Origin: Hyposmocoma kahamanoa
Taxonomy: Eukaryota > Arthropoda > Insecta > Lepidoptera > Cosmopterigidae
Assembly: GCF_003589595.1 (NCBI RefSeq)
Contig: NW_020654810.1
Span: 11,774,357 to 11,838,356, forward strand
Direction of reading: 5' to 3'
Length of the DNA: 64,000 nt
In this document: in pieces, positions 24,294-34,190 of the stretch
How the letters are laid out: the number at the start of each line of letters is the position of its first letter
Position numbering within the stretch: the stretch's first letter is position 1
Notes under the pieces: generated by a model
Told to the model about the DNA's origin: nothing
Databases searched by the model: none
The model's input: only the letters and a program-made list of their open reading frames with translations
Program-made: the position numbers and the translations under genes

Positions 24294-25017
24294 AATTGTT
24301 ATATTTCAAGTAAATATTTGTCTTAAAGTAACTATTTGACTTAAAAGTAGACAAGAATGAGAGCGATAATAATGATATTTGGATACATTTTTAATTGTCA
24401 AGTGTATAAAATATGCTGGACCGTTATAAAAGTTCGTGTATTTTAAAGTTCCCTTTATCTAATTAATGTACAAAGTTTATAAAACTATTACTTAATACTT
24501 ACTTAGATGGATTGCTTTACATGAATGAGAACGATATATATTTTGCTAAAACGGAGATGCACAGGTTACTTCACTGTATACACTGAAGTGAAGGTGATGC
24601 GGTATGAACTTTTGTTATTAGGAGGCTTTTAGTTGAATTGACACTAATGATAAGAAAAATTGAAACACATTTTGTATTCCCAAGAAAACATGTTTGTTTA
24701 TAATAAATTAGAAACTTACGGTATGTATTCGACGTGTAAGTTATTAGAGTTTATCCTCGATGGGAAATATTGCGATTTCCACGAGTGTTTAATTTTTTTC
24801 TTATTTTCTTAATGTTAGGGCGACGTGGAACAGGCTCCCATGAATGAGAAATAGCTCACTTTTTAATTTTTATTTACTTACTGTGACGTAGTAAATTAGT
24901 CTTTTTATGTGTAACACAGACTAAGTAAGCAAGCAATCATATTAAATAAATAATGCATTCATGTAATAACATAAAAGTTATTGAAAGGGACAAATTTTTG
25001 GAGGTTATCTGAAAATG

Positions 25018-25062
25018 ACCCACGAACGAACTCTTTCACAAAGAGCTCTACTGCTACTAAAA
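25018..25062 (-). repeat. Rep-A 5'-end fragment
   Basis: acgaactctttcacaaagag then ctctactgctactaaaa matches the start of Rep-A in antisense. Confidence 0.6.
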
Positions 25063-25158
25063 ACGTTTTAAACTTGAAAATTATTTCTTTGTGTTTATTC
25101 GATCTTTGTATCAATAATAACAACAAACTAGTAGAGCATTTTCATAATAATTGTAACT

Positions 25159-25387
25159 TTAGGAAATGAAACTATTTTTCCGGATTTAAATCGCGTATAT
25201 TTGTTTTTTCAAACAAACCGACGTTTCGGGGCCTTTACAGGTCCCATTGTCACGGTTGACTCGTCGGTCAACAACAACAACAAAATACCAGTTTGTTTGA
25301 AAAAACAAATATACGCGATTTAAATCCGGAAAAATTGTTTCATTTCCTATGTGTAACAATCGCGAAAACCTAATAACTCGAATTGTA
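25159..25387. repeat. PLE-tail foldback (short palindromic pair)
   Basis: The left arm (from ggaaatgaaactatttttcc) and right arm (to gtttcatttcctatgtgtaa) are inverted copies. They meet across a short centre with ACAACAACAACAA. Only the terminal ~100 bp of the PLE tail is present in each arm. Confidence 0.75.
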
Positions 25388-25672
25388 ACTTTTTTTGTAA
25401 AAAAGACCAACCTAAAAAGTTTGTGGAATTACATCTATTTGCCAAGATTTACTGAGATCGGTTACCGGAAAGTGCGCAAAACCGGATTCATCCCCTAATT
25501 TCCCGCCCTTAGAGGTGGAATATTTTCTTCAAATTTAAATGGGACCAATACTGAGGTACCCTCTTTCCAACAAAAAGAATCATCAAAATCGGTTCGCAAA
25601 TGTCGGAGTTATCACGTCACGTACAAACCACGCATACGCATTGAGAACCTCATTCTTTTTTAAAAGGCGGTT
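25388..25672 (+). repeat. accgacttcaaa-family repeat, sense
   Basis: One of five related loci (with 33908-34190, 26288-26482, 29510-29757, 61958-61996). Shared blocks in order: gtggaattac, gccaag-ttta, ggaaagtgcg, aatgggac-aatac, agaatcatcaaaatcgg, gagaacctc. The best copy (33908) starts AAAAACCGACTTC and ends GAAGTCGGTT, short inverted termini. Widespread in Lepidoptera as I recall; class uncertain. Confidence 0.7.
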
Positions 25673-25812
25673 AAAAATAAATTAATGTTGTGGTAGTAAA
25701 AACATCTTAATATTCAATAAAAAATTATGTTGCAGTTAATACCATTGTGGTATCAATAGTATATACAATAGGGATTTATCTAGTAAGTCAACATAAAGTA
25801 AGTTACATAGGA

Positions 25813-26023
25813 CGCACTATAAGTTTCCGGAACTGGCCACTTACATAAACAATATTTAAAAAGTAATTACAATATTTGAAAATGGAACTTTCTGGCTGTA
25901 CAATACAGTTTGTTTGTTTCATCTGACTGTCACTTGTTTTTACATTGTGGCGTCATATTAGAAATTGGTTATCTACATCACAATAGATTTAACTCGTTAT
26001 TCATTCCGGAAACTTATAGTGCG
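25813..26023. mobile_element. Internally deleted mariner derivative (MITE), 211 bp
   Basis: The ends are inverted 20-bp repeats, CGCACTATAAGTTTCCGGAA and its complement at 26004-26023, matching the mariner at 38214-39466. The left ~190 bp align with that mariner's 5' region up to the transposase start codon area (gatttaactcgt), where ATG has become ATA. The sequence then jumps to the opposite terminus. It was therefore made by deletion of essentially the whole transposase gene. Confidence 0.9.
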
Positions 26024-26053
26024 CCGCACGTACTTAGTGTTTTTTTAATTTTT

Positions 26054-26281
26054 AACTGCCTCTGTGGCCGAACGGTTACCATGCCGGACTGCCATGCAGA
26101 GGTCCCAGGTTCGATTCCCGGGCCGGGAGAAATATTTGTATGGCCTACATTTATTTGTCTCGTGAGTTTGGATGTAATTTGTAATTGTCTATTTGTGTGT
26201 CCATGGCACCCGCGACACAGGGTTTCCCTAGTGCGGGGCTATGTCGAGTGTATGCGTTATTATTATTATTATTAATATTAA
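26054..26281 (+). mobile_element. tRNA-headed SINE, copy 1
   Basis: The 5' head has a Pol III A box (TGGCCGAACGG) and a perfect B box (GGTTCGATTCC). The part around the anticodon loop, CTGCCA(C/T)GC, and the T arm resemble tRNA-Gly(GCC), while the acceptor stem is degraded. The body runs to agtgcggggctatgtcgag and the tail is TTA-type. Four related copies: 31380-31603 (minus), 35396-35629, 37233-37455 and 57826-58037. Non-autonomous; transcribed by Pol III and moved by a partner LINE. Confidence 0.85.
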
Positions 26282-26287
26282 TTAAAA

Positions 26288-26482
26288 AGAAACGAAATCG
26301 AACTTTAATCAACTTCAAAAAAAAGAAGGAGGTTCCCACGCCAACTTTTTTTGTATGTACGAGTATGTTACGCGAACCGATTTTGATGATTCTTTTTTTG
26401 TTGGGAAATGGCAAACTGCTGATTTCAATAAAACTTGGAAAATAGATGTAACTCCACGAAGTTTTGAGATCGGTTTTTTTAG
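26288..26482 (-). repeat. accgacttcaaa-family repeat, antisense, truncated
   Basis: Begins aatcaacttcaaaaaaaagaa then ggaggttc, contains aaccgattttgatgattctt, ends near acgaagttttgagatcgg. The middle block (aatgggac) is missing. It abuts the SINE tail. Confidence 0.65.
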
Positions 26483-29400
26483 TACTCTACACTGAGATTA
26501 TTTTATTAGCCCTTCTTATACATAAGTTGCTTGCAACATCGCAGAGGTAAACTAAAGTGTTAGACGTGTCGACCTTGGAACTGCACTTGCTCTCCCTCCT
26601 ACTCCCCCTCCCGTCTTTTACATGCCTCCACTACTCCGCTGCTCCGCCTGTAGCTACCCGCAATCCCCCTCTCGCATAGCTTTGTCCTAGGGCCGTCGGC
26701 GTGACCTAACTCACGCTTTGTTAGGCAGTAAGTATTTATTTACGAGTACTTGTTACCTCTGCTCTGTTGACCACCAAGTCGAGTACAGAGTACTTCCTGT
26801 TTTGTGACGTTTGTATAGGTTGTTGTTAAAGGTTAACTTGGAATTTGAACGAACTCCCACTTACAAAATTTTTATAAAATATTGTATAACTCGAATAAGT
26901 TTTCAAGGAATTCATTATAGAATTCATTTTTTTCTTAATGTTACTTTAAGCTATTCAGGATTGACTTATGTCGATACGATGAATTTCTGAGAATTCCATG
27001 CAACGATTCCACTCTTGTTACATTGTATTAAATCGTAAAATTCCAGAATTCTCAGCTCATCACAATGGGCCTAAACTAATTCGTGGTGAAACTAATTTCT
27101 TGAAAAGTTAATAGTTCCGCAGTTTAAATATAGTTTTTTTTTGCATGAAGAACTTTCTATTTTATTTTTTATCTTAAAATATGCGAAAATTTAACAATAT
27201 AGTTCCAATCATTCTCTACCAAAGAAATTTTACGAGCAAAGTGACGGCAAATAATCATTTATTAAAAAAATCAGTTCGGTATTCCACAAATTATTTATAT
27301 GTCCATGAATTATCAGTTTGTTGCCACTATGCGACCATCGCTTACAGACGCGTCAAAAGAGAATAACTGCCGGTGATTAATTATTATGGAAATCAAACCT
27401 CGCCTATAGATAGAACACCCAAATTTGGTTATTCATCGGCTCTGTTATCAACGATTAAAAGTTCTTATTTCACATGAGCACCGTGCAGCAATTTAAATGT
27501 ATTAAAGTGTCCAAAGATCCATAATCTCGGAATAGCCCAAAGCTGATCCTGGGCCTTGAAAAGTCGGAATAATACAGACGGAATAATAGAGATGCTACAG
27601 AGCGAAATAAGAATGACCTAGAGTGCATTTAATGTTATTTAAGCGTCAAAAGTTTGTAGATTCAAAGTTTTTTGATGAATGTTAAAATCTTAAAACTTTT
27701 GTCATTTGGCGTTATATTAGTTTGTTGAAATTTAAATGCGAAGACACTTGGAAAACTTAATAATATAATGACGTATAGTTACCACATTTTTACATCGATG
27801 AAGTGCGTTTTCCATTTCAGTTTATGTGTTATATAAATAAATTAAAATATGCTTACGTCCTCTCGACAAGAGCAGAGTCAAAAAATTAGATGAACCTGTA
27901 AATTGACATCAAAACCCGTCCGAAACTCTGAGTCGGTTCTTTTTGTTAAATAAAAAGAAGTGCAAAATGTTTATAGGTCCCGGAGGTTCGCGTGGAATCC
28001 CGCACAATTTGTCAGTCTGCCGCACAGACCGGCTCGCCGCCGGCAATACTTTTAACCTTTTCCTCTCTTTTTGCGATTTTCGATTAGGATACAAACGCCA
28101 TTTCGTTATTACAGTTCTTCTTACTTAAGAATAAAAACAAGCAGCAAAGTTGGCCAGACGACAGTGATTAACTTTAAAATGTTATATTGCCAAAATTGTT
28201 GATCAAAAGCCGTTAAAATGCTGCAAAAACTATATTCAAAGAGATTCAAAGGCAAACGAGCTTGTGAATTCCAACAACCAATTTCTGTTGAGCTGTAGTA
28301 ATCCTTGCTTTGTTGTAAGAAAATGAAATAGGTGATATTAAAGTGGTAGATCATGCGAAACTGGTGATGTTTTGTGCACAGGAATATTGCATGATGCATC
28401 GCAGCTAATGACCGTTGATTGATATTTATGAGTTTGGAAGCGAGTGCTATCGCATGACATGCGTCGGCGGTATGACTCAATCAGCCATCCATTAGTGGTG
28501 AAATAAAAAAAAAATATAAGATTAGTTGAAAAACGTTGTCACTAAGTTACCACCGGTCTAGTTAGAATTAAATACGGAATGCGCCATGAAGGAGTTACAG
28601 TGGTAAGAATCTAACTAATCTGCTTTTGTCATGGGTCTTCCTCCCCTTCAATGCAAGATATTTTGAAATGAAAAATATAGTGTGATGCCTGCCTACTCAG
28701 ATAAGTTCTGTATAGGTAGAGTTCTTTACCACCAGGACATAATGCTGATATTAATAATATGCTAACCTTGCTTAGTGCAATCCACCGAGTGACTTTGTTA
28801 ATTACTCTTTGACTTACACAAAGGGATGCACTCGGTAATTAAACTGGTATTCGTAAAGTTAGATAAATTGAGTTAGATTGATTGATTGAAAATACACGGT
28901 TGCGATGAGTTTATTTTTGTAAAAAAAAAATAAGGTTAAGCTAAATCCTTTGGAAGATGAGTTATGAACGAAGGTTTAGGTTTTTTGTGTGGATCATATT
29001 CAATTCAGGTAGCACATTAATAACCTACTTAATTACGAAAATACCTGACACATTTCGGCAATACCTCTTTATTTTTTACGAAAACAAAATAGTTTGTCAT
29101 TATCATTGAAAGAGTAAACGATAGTCAATTTTACGACTTAATAAATACGGCCCGATTTTGAAAGTTTATTCGAAGCACACATATTATGTAAATGCTGGGA
29201 CTTTTCCACGATTATCCTTCGATGTTGTAGTTGGTCCCATCTTTGCGCTTCGTCGGAATATCAAACTTAATTTCAAATGCGTACAACGTGACTGACACTC
29301 GAATATCACCATTCACCATTTCAAAGCAACGATTCAATTGCTTTCCAGCTACAATGTTAGATGGACATTAATGTTTAAATCATGTGTAACTAGCCATAAT

Positions 29401-29505
29401 TTAATATAAAAGTGTTTATTACAAATGTAAAGGACACTAATGTATTCAAATTTCCATTACGTGTAAGTGACACCAAACCATGTCTGGGTCTCAGAAAAAA
29501 TACGG
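26483..29505. other. Long unannotated stretch with a pyrimidine-rich block
   Basis: Mostly AT-rich. A C/T-rich block at 26580-26700 is G-rich on the minus strand (gggagggggagtaggaggga) and could form non-B DNA. A small GC-rich spot lies at 27978-28050. The 119-aa minus-strand frame at 28121-28480 has no ATG context or domain I recognise. No gene is supported. Confidence 0.35.
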
Positions 29506-29509
29506 CCAC

Positions 29510-29757
29510 ATGATTCTTTTTTTTCGACTTTATTTTTTTTGTGTGTATGTTTTTTTAATCGGAGGCGATTACTAGGCATTTGTGAATCGATTTCAATGAC
29601 ATTCTTGGAAAGGGGGTACCTTAGTATTGGTCCTAAATATCTCATAAATATCCCACTTCTAAGGGTGGCAAATTAGGGGTTGAACCCGGTTAATTGAATT
29701 TCAATAGATGTGATTCCACTAACCTTTGAGGTAGGTTTCTTTCAAAAAAGTTGTAAT
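29510..29757 (-). repeat. accgacttcaaa-family repeat, antisense
   Basis: Starts ttcttttttttcgactttat, passes gggtaccttagtattggtcc, and ends at aggtaggtttctttcaaaaa. Diverged but collinear with the copy at 25388-25672. Confidence 0.65.
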
Positions 29758-30169
29758 TATTACGACATGAAAATTTATTCATTTTGCACGGCAATTAATT
29801 TTCGGAATAAACTATTATTCACACATAAACCTTTCGGCCCTATGACAAAATTATAATAACATACATGTTAATTTATGTAGATACCGTTACTGATAATGCG
29901 TAAATTATTTTAAAAGGATCACAGGGGTTTGATAGAATTGGCAAGTTTTCGGTAATGGAATATTTCCAAATTTCTTATTAATGATTCTGATAGCTTTATT
30001 TGTGTTTGTTTTCGGGCTTTTCGGATTCTGACTTGTTGTAACGTCCATGGTCTCGACTACTAAACAAAACTAGTCTCTTAAGTAAAATACGTTTTTATAC
30101 ATTATTCAATCCCGATTTTAAAATCAAATGTGTTAAATCATTGGATTTTGATAGCTTTTTGTATTGTAA

Positions 30170-30301
30170 GTTACATCAAAAGAAGAACAAGAGACGAGTC
30201 GCTTAGTAGCACTAATAAGAAATAGTAACCTTGTCCGATTTCTGTACGCTGGCAAAATCGCGAAGATTTGCGATGTTTTAGGTGAGTATGTCAACAATTG
30301 A
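30170..30301 (+). other. Short frame with weak MADF-domain resemblance and a GTGAGT donor
   Basis: A 43-codon open frame reads ETSRLVALIRNSNLVRF and KIAKICDVLGEYV. The L-x-LIR and IA-x-x-L patterns recall the MADF DNA-binding fold, but the usual Trp and the middle part are missing. A strong splice donor AG|GTGAGTATG sits at 30281-30289, inside the frame. It could be an exon end, a decayed transposon accessory gene, or chance. Confidence 0.15.
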
Positions 30302-30533
30302 AATGCAGGTCGAGTTGCTTAGCATAATCGCGTATGCAGCTGAAGCCAATCAGTGTTAAATCACCGACATGTCGTAGGTGTTTTGTAGGAAGGGCGAAAC
30401 CGCCATTCTGTGAACGTACTTATTACATAGTCTTGAGTTCATGCAATACAATATATTACTAACTTGTCATTGTAAACCTTAAGTAACCAAAATTGACTAG
30501 AAATAAGATTGAAAAGAACATAATATCGACGTT

Positions 30534-30566
30534 CGATAGCTATCGAGAGATATCGATAGATATCTC
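30534..30566. promoter_or_regulatory. CGATA / DRE cluster with nested palindromes
   Basis: CGATAGCTATCG (30534-30545) is a perfect palindrome. GAGATATC-GATA-GATATCTC (30547-30566) contains TATCGATA (30551-30558), the DREF/BEAF site known from Drosophila. Clustered CGATA in both orientations is how BEAF-type insulator sites look. Function in this genome is inferred. Confidence 0.3.
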
Positions 30567-30782
30567 GAAAAATTTTACTTGTAAAGTTCTATTTGCAGCA
30601 CTTTTCTGTGTGTTTCGTCAAAAATCGACGCTGTATAACAAAAACATATCGTCGCAGCATTGTGACTCCTAGACCAAAAAATTCGGATTCTTTTTCTGAT
30701 TCCAAAATTTGTAAAAAAGTAATTTTCTCAATTTTTCGAAATACGACAAGATTGCTTTCCAGAGTCGAAAGCTAAAGTATTT

Positions 30783-30870
30783 TTAAATCTGCCGTGACCA
30801 TGGGACTTAATTGTAAAAGGCCCGGAACGTTGATTTGTTAGAGAAAAAAATATTATACCTATATAAGCAA
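30783..30870 (+). repeat. PLE tail fragment
   Basis: gccgtgaccatgggactt, then ggcccggaacgttgatttgt, matches the CCCGAAACG region of the tail. A related piece (aaaaatagtttcatt ... aagaactcgatatc) lies at 31695-31755, suggesting a copy split by about 0.8 kb. Confidence 0.65.
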
Positions 30871-31379
30871 TTTACATCCGCACTCGTCACACGCCCTTAC
30901 TCCACGTGCCGCCCCATTCTACTTACTATGGGAAGAATGTAGTGTTGTCACGAATTGTCAACAGTTATAATGTGCACTTTAATAAAATTGACCCTTTCAT
31001 TGGTAGTAAAGAAAAAAGGTTTCTTAAAAAATATTAAGTCTGTAGATCAAATAGATAAATCTACACCGCATGTAATGTTTTTTGAATATATTTATACGGT
31101 ACATAATCTGCACATGTTTTCTGAATGTTTTAATAAATAATTGCATGCATAAATACATGTGAAGTATTCATACATAAACATATGTTGTCGATTATATATT
31201 ATATAATATGTCGTTACTTATACATTAAATATATATTATTAATATATTTAACATCACGACAAATTAGTTATCGACTTTCATTTTAAACTTTAATTAAAAT
31301 TTAAAATTCTCTAAGCCCACTACTAATTTTGTTTTGTTCTGATCGTTTATAAGGCTTCAATAATTTAAGTCATTGTCTA

Positions 31380-31603
31380 TAATAATAATAATAATAACGC
31401 ACACACTCATCATAGCCCCGCACTAGGGAAACCCTGTGTCGCGGGTGCCATGGATACATACATAGACAAACACAAATTACACCCAAACTCACGAGAGAAA
31501 TAAATGTAGGCCATACAAATATTTCTCCCGGCCCGGTAATCGAACCTAGGACCTCTGCGTGGCAGTCCGGCATGGTAACCGTTCGGCCACGGAAGCAGTC
31601 TAT
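31380..31603 (-). mobile_element. tRNA-headed SINE, copy 2, antisense
   Basis: Same family as 26054-26281, complete from its TTA-type tail (31380-31397, read as ATA/AAT here) to the A-box end near 31600. The B box reads GGTTCGATTAC on its sense strand, one change from the consensus. Confidence 0.85.
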
Positions 31604-31694
31604 AACTATTTTGGCCTAAGTTATTAAAGACAAATATTATTCTTTGAGATGTTTTTAAGTTGGCTGTTGTTATTCCTTAATAATAAAGTTATAA

Positions 31695-31755
31695 AAAAAA
31701 GTAAAGAAAAAATAGTTTCATTACCTAAACCCTAAGAACTCGATATCTAAGAAAC
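31695..31755 (+). repeat. PLE tail terminal fragment
   Basis: aaaaaatagtttcattacct then aagaactcgatatc equals the extreme end of the PLE tail. Confidence 0.55.
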
Positions 31756-32001
31756 TTGCGTAGTTATTGTAATTGCGGTATACTTATTTGTTATTACAGA
31801 CTCGTGATAATAAAACTTCAATTTTGAACTCTATAAGCGCATACCTACGAGCGTAACATAATATTATACAAAATACATTGTTAATTTCTACAAAAAAAAA
31901 ATCATTGACTATTATTTATTACATTCTTTACTCGTTAGATTATCGACAAATATCAATGAATACCACCTATGTACAAGTGTCTTTTTGAAATTGTGAACCA
32001 A

Positions 32002-32193
32002 CTACTTACATTGTGATTTTACCGTATAGTTATGCACATTTTCTAAGTACGTCAATACATTTTTCCAAGCCTTTGTTCCTAAATTAGACATCGATTGACC
32101 TGAATCCTTTGCAGCATCAAACAAGAGCTCTCCACAGTGCAAGCACCCTCCACTGCATCCAGCGCACAGCCTCTTGCTGATGTAATGGGGATT
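32002..32193 (-). CDS. Cysteine-rich open frame with splice donor: candidate partial exon
   Basis: On the minus strand the frame is open from 32193 to a TAG at 32002-32004 (63 codons). It codes SKRLCAGCSGGCLHCGELLF, with four Cys as C-x2-C-x3-C-x2-C, possibly metal-binding. A helix-like part follows, containing NLGTKAWKNVLTYLENV. Just before the stop, TCACAAT is followed by GTAAGT (intron start at 32009), a near-perfect insect donor, so translation may leave the frame there. Acceptor candidates are CAG or AAG about 10 codons downstream of the frame start, with a weak pyrimidine tract. Composition is less AT-rich than the flanks. I do not recognise the family. It could be a host exon or an old transposon gene. 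Confidence 0.4.
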   Translation of the reverse strand, partial: NPHYISKRLCAGCSGGCLHCGELLFDAAKDSGQSMSNLGTKAWKNVLTYLENVHNYTVKSQCK

Positions 32194-32458
32194 TTAACTT
32201 CCTACATAATGGCTTTAGGGTCTTTTCCTACTTGTAAATGTACCTTTTTTCTATATGGCAGGCAACTAGAGATTTTTTGGTATTTAATATTATACATTTA
32301 GTAAAATGAATAGGTCGGTCGTGTAATAATTCAAAATGATGGAGTAAGGTAAAAGCATGATTTAAAAAAAGATACGATACCTAACCTTTTTTTTAGCCTC
32401 GGTGAACTTCTTCAAAGTACACACAGGGTGTAGGGTTAATTCCCACCCCATTGCGTGA
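32194..32458. other. Spacer upstream of tRNA-Arg
   Basis: AT-rich, no gene or repeat recognised. A tagcctcggtgaacttctt segment lies at 32394-32412. Confidence 0.4.
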
Positions 32459-32531
32459 GCCCCTGTGGCCTAATGGATAAGGCATCGGCCTCCTAAGCCG
32501 GGGACTGTGGGTTCGAGTCCCACCAGGGGTA
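32459..32531 (+). tRNA. tRNA-Arg (anticodon CCT)
   Basis: A 73-nt cloverleaf fits. The acceptor stem GCCCCTG pairs with CAGGGGT, with G1-U72 as in other animal tRNA-Arg(CCT). The A box is TGGCCTAATGG, the anticodon loop CTCCTAA gives CCU, the T arm is GTGGG-TTCGAGT-CCCAC and the discriminator base is A. The B box GGTTCGAGTCC is perfect. No intron; the 3' CCA is not encoded, as is normal in eukaryotes. It decodes AGG. Full stem complementarity argues for a functional gene rather than a SINE head. Confidence 0.96.
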
Positions 32532-32550
32532 GACTTCACTTAAATGTTCC

Positions 32551-32559
32551 TTTTTTTTT
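32551..32559 (+). terminator. Pol III terminator of tRNA-Arg
   Basis: A run of nine T residues begins 20 nt after the tRNA 3' end. Confidence 0.85.
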
Positions 32560-32942
32560 AAATATCACGACGTGTTTTTCATATATACGAGTGTCTAAAA
32601 CCATAAAGTATGTGTTTAGTAAGAAAATAAAATAAAAAGTAGGTAATAGTGAATTAAAAATTAAATGTTAGAAAAAAATCGAAGCAGTGCCTAATTGTAA
32701 CATCAATTTCATAAAAGTACGAGGTAATACTTACCATGGTCTTTAAATAATTTATACCTATGTGCTTCGTTACATTTTACGTTACGTTTGATTTAATTTT
32801 TTTTTGTGTTTTTATGTTTTTATGTGTATTTTATAGTGACGCAATACAACACTTTCATTCAAAAAAAAAAAACAAAAAAAATGCATTCGTACTTTCGTGC
32901 TTAGTATACAAATATGAATTAAGATGATAATAAACTACAAAG

Positions 32943-33440
32943 ACCGCCGCCGTGGTCGAGTGGCTTGCACACCGTTTTTCATTGTATAGTCGCCATCTTT
33001 GATGTTCGATTAGTGAAAAAAACTTTGTTTTTTTTATAATATCAAGGGACGAACAAGTCGTGCGCCTGACGGTAAGCTACGTCAGTCGATAACAGTTGAA
33101 GTGCCACTCAGAACTTCAAATCGCAAAGATCTGAGGGGCACTGCCACTGCGCCCGTCACCCAGAGACAAGTTGACAAGTCCCATGTGCCTGTGATTACTT
33201 TAAATATTACCTCCCTTACCCTTCAAAACCGGAACACAGTAATGCTAACATTACTGCGTGGCGACAGAAATAGGTAAGGTGGCAGTACTTCCCTGGACGA
33301 ACTATTTTACCAGGAGCTCTACTGCTTATAAATTAGCTTTTAAATATTGTCTCGGGTCTGGGTGTTTGTGGTGTTTTCGCTACACTTACTTTGGAATCAG
33401 AACAACGTACGTGGTGTTGTTTTATTCATTTATTTATTTA
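32943..33440 (+). mobile_element. Second tRNA-headed SINE, split by Rep-A
   Basis: The head gccgccgtggtcgagtggct (32943-32962) has an A-box-like TGGTCGAGTGG. The B-box region is degenerate (gatgttcgattag, 33001-33013). The body resumes at about 33336-33440 with ctcgggtctgggtgtttgtg and a TTTA-type tail. The middle is the Rep-A copy at 33025-33331. Recognition of head and body as one family is from memory of lepidopteran SINEs. Confidence 0.6.
33025..33331 (-). repeat. Rep-A copy, antisense, nested in SINE
   Basis: Near full length: T-rich tail, ATCTGAGGGGCACTGCCACT core, CGGAACACAGTAATGCTAAC, and the 5' end gagctctactgctta. It carries little decay, which agrees with its being younger than the SINE it interrupts. 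Confidence 0.8.
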
Positions 33441-33907
33441 CAAAGGCGTGAAAGCAGTCCTTGGCCAATTACTGTTTAATTGAAATCGAAATGGTAGGCA
33501 GTGAAACCTGTCGAACTTGGTATATCTAAATACCTTGTGTCTTAAGGAAGTATACCCATACTCTTTGTAGTCGAATTATAATATTGTGTTACTTTGTGTA
33601 CGTACATGAAATAATTTTAGTGAAAGTTGTGTGCAATTAATTACCTTCTACAAGTTGTATACAAGGCTTATTGTTTTTCCTTAAACGCGTACTTAATTGC
33701 ACAACTTTATTTGTGATAAAGCTCGATCGTGTAGCCGGGCCATAAGTCGTATCAGGGTGGTAAGGGATGAGGGTTATAGTTACGTCAAAAAGACGACCGG
33801 CTCGAATTTCATATAAGGAGTTATTTTTATACCTTTCTGCGTAATTTTTTTTTATCTTTTATTTTTTTTAATTTAATTTTATGGCACGAAGGTACAGGAT
33901 TAATGAT

Positions 33908-34190
33908 TGTAACTTTTTTGTTAAAAAAACCGACTTCAAAGGTTCGTGGAATTACTTCTAAGTATTTGCCAAGTTTTATTAAAATCGGTTATCGGAAAGT
34001 GCGCGAAACCGGATCAATAACCTAGTTTGCCACCCTGTGGATTTTTTTTTTTCAAATTAAAATGGGACTAATACTTAGGTAACCTCTTTTCAATAAAAAA
34101 GAATCATCAAAATCGGAGTTGTCGCGTAACAAACATACAAAAAAATATAGTCGAATTGAGAACCTCCTCCTTTGTTCGAAGTCGGTTAAT
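33908..34190 (+). repeat. accgacttcaaa-family repeat, sense
   Basis: The best-preserved copy: AAAAAAACCGACTTCAAAGG at the start, gagaacctcctcctttg then ttcgaagtcggttaat at the end, with complementary termini. Confidence 0.75.

Noticed and set aside
26050..26140. SINE heads as genuine tRNA-Gly genes
   Set aside because: A and B boxes are present but the acceptor stem does not pair, the sequence continues into a shared body and tail, and five copies exist.
28121..28480. 119-aa minus-strand frame, one of the longer ones in the window
   Set aside because: Residue composition looks random, no domain or splice context is recognised, and the DNA is AT-rich as its surroundings.
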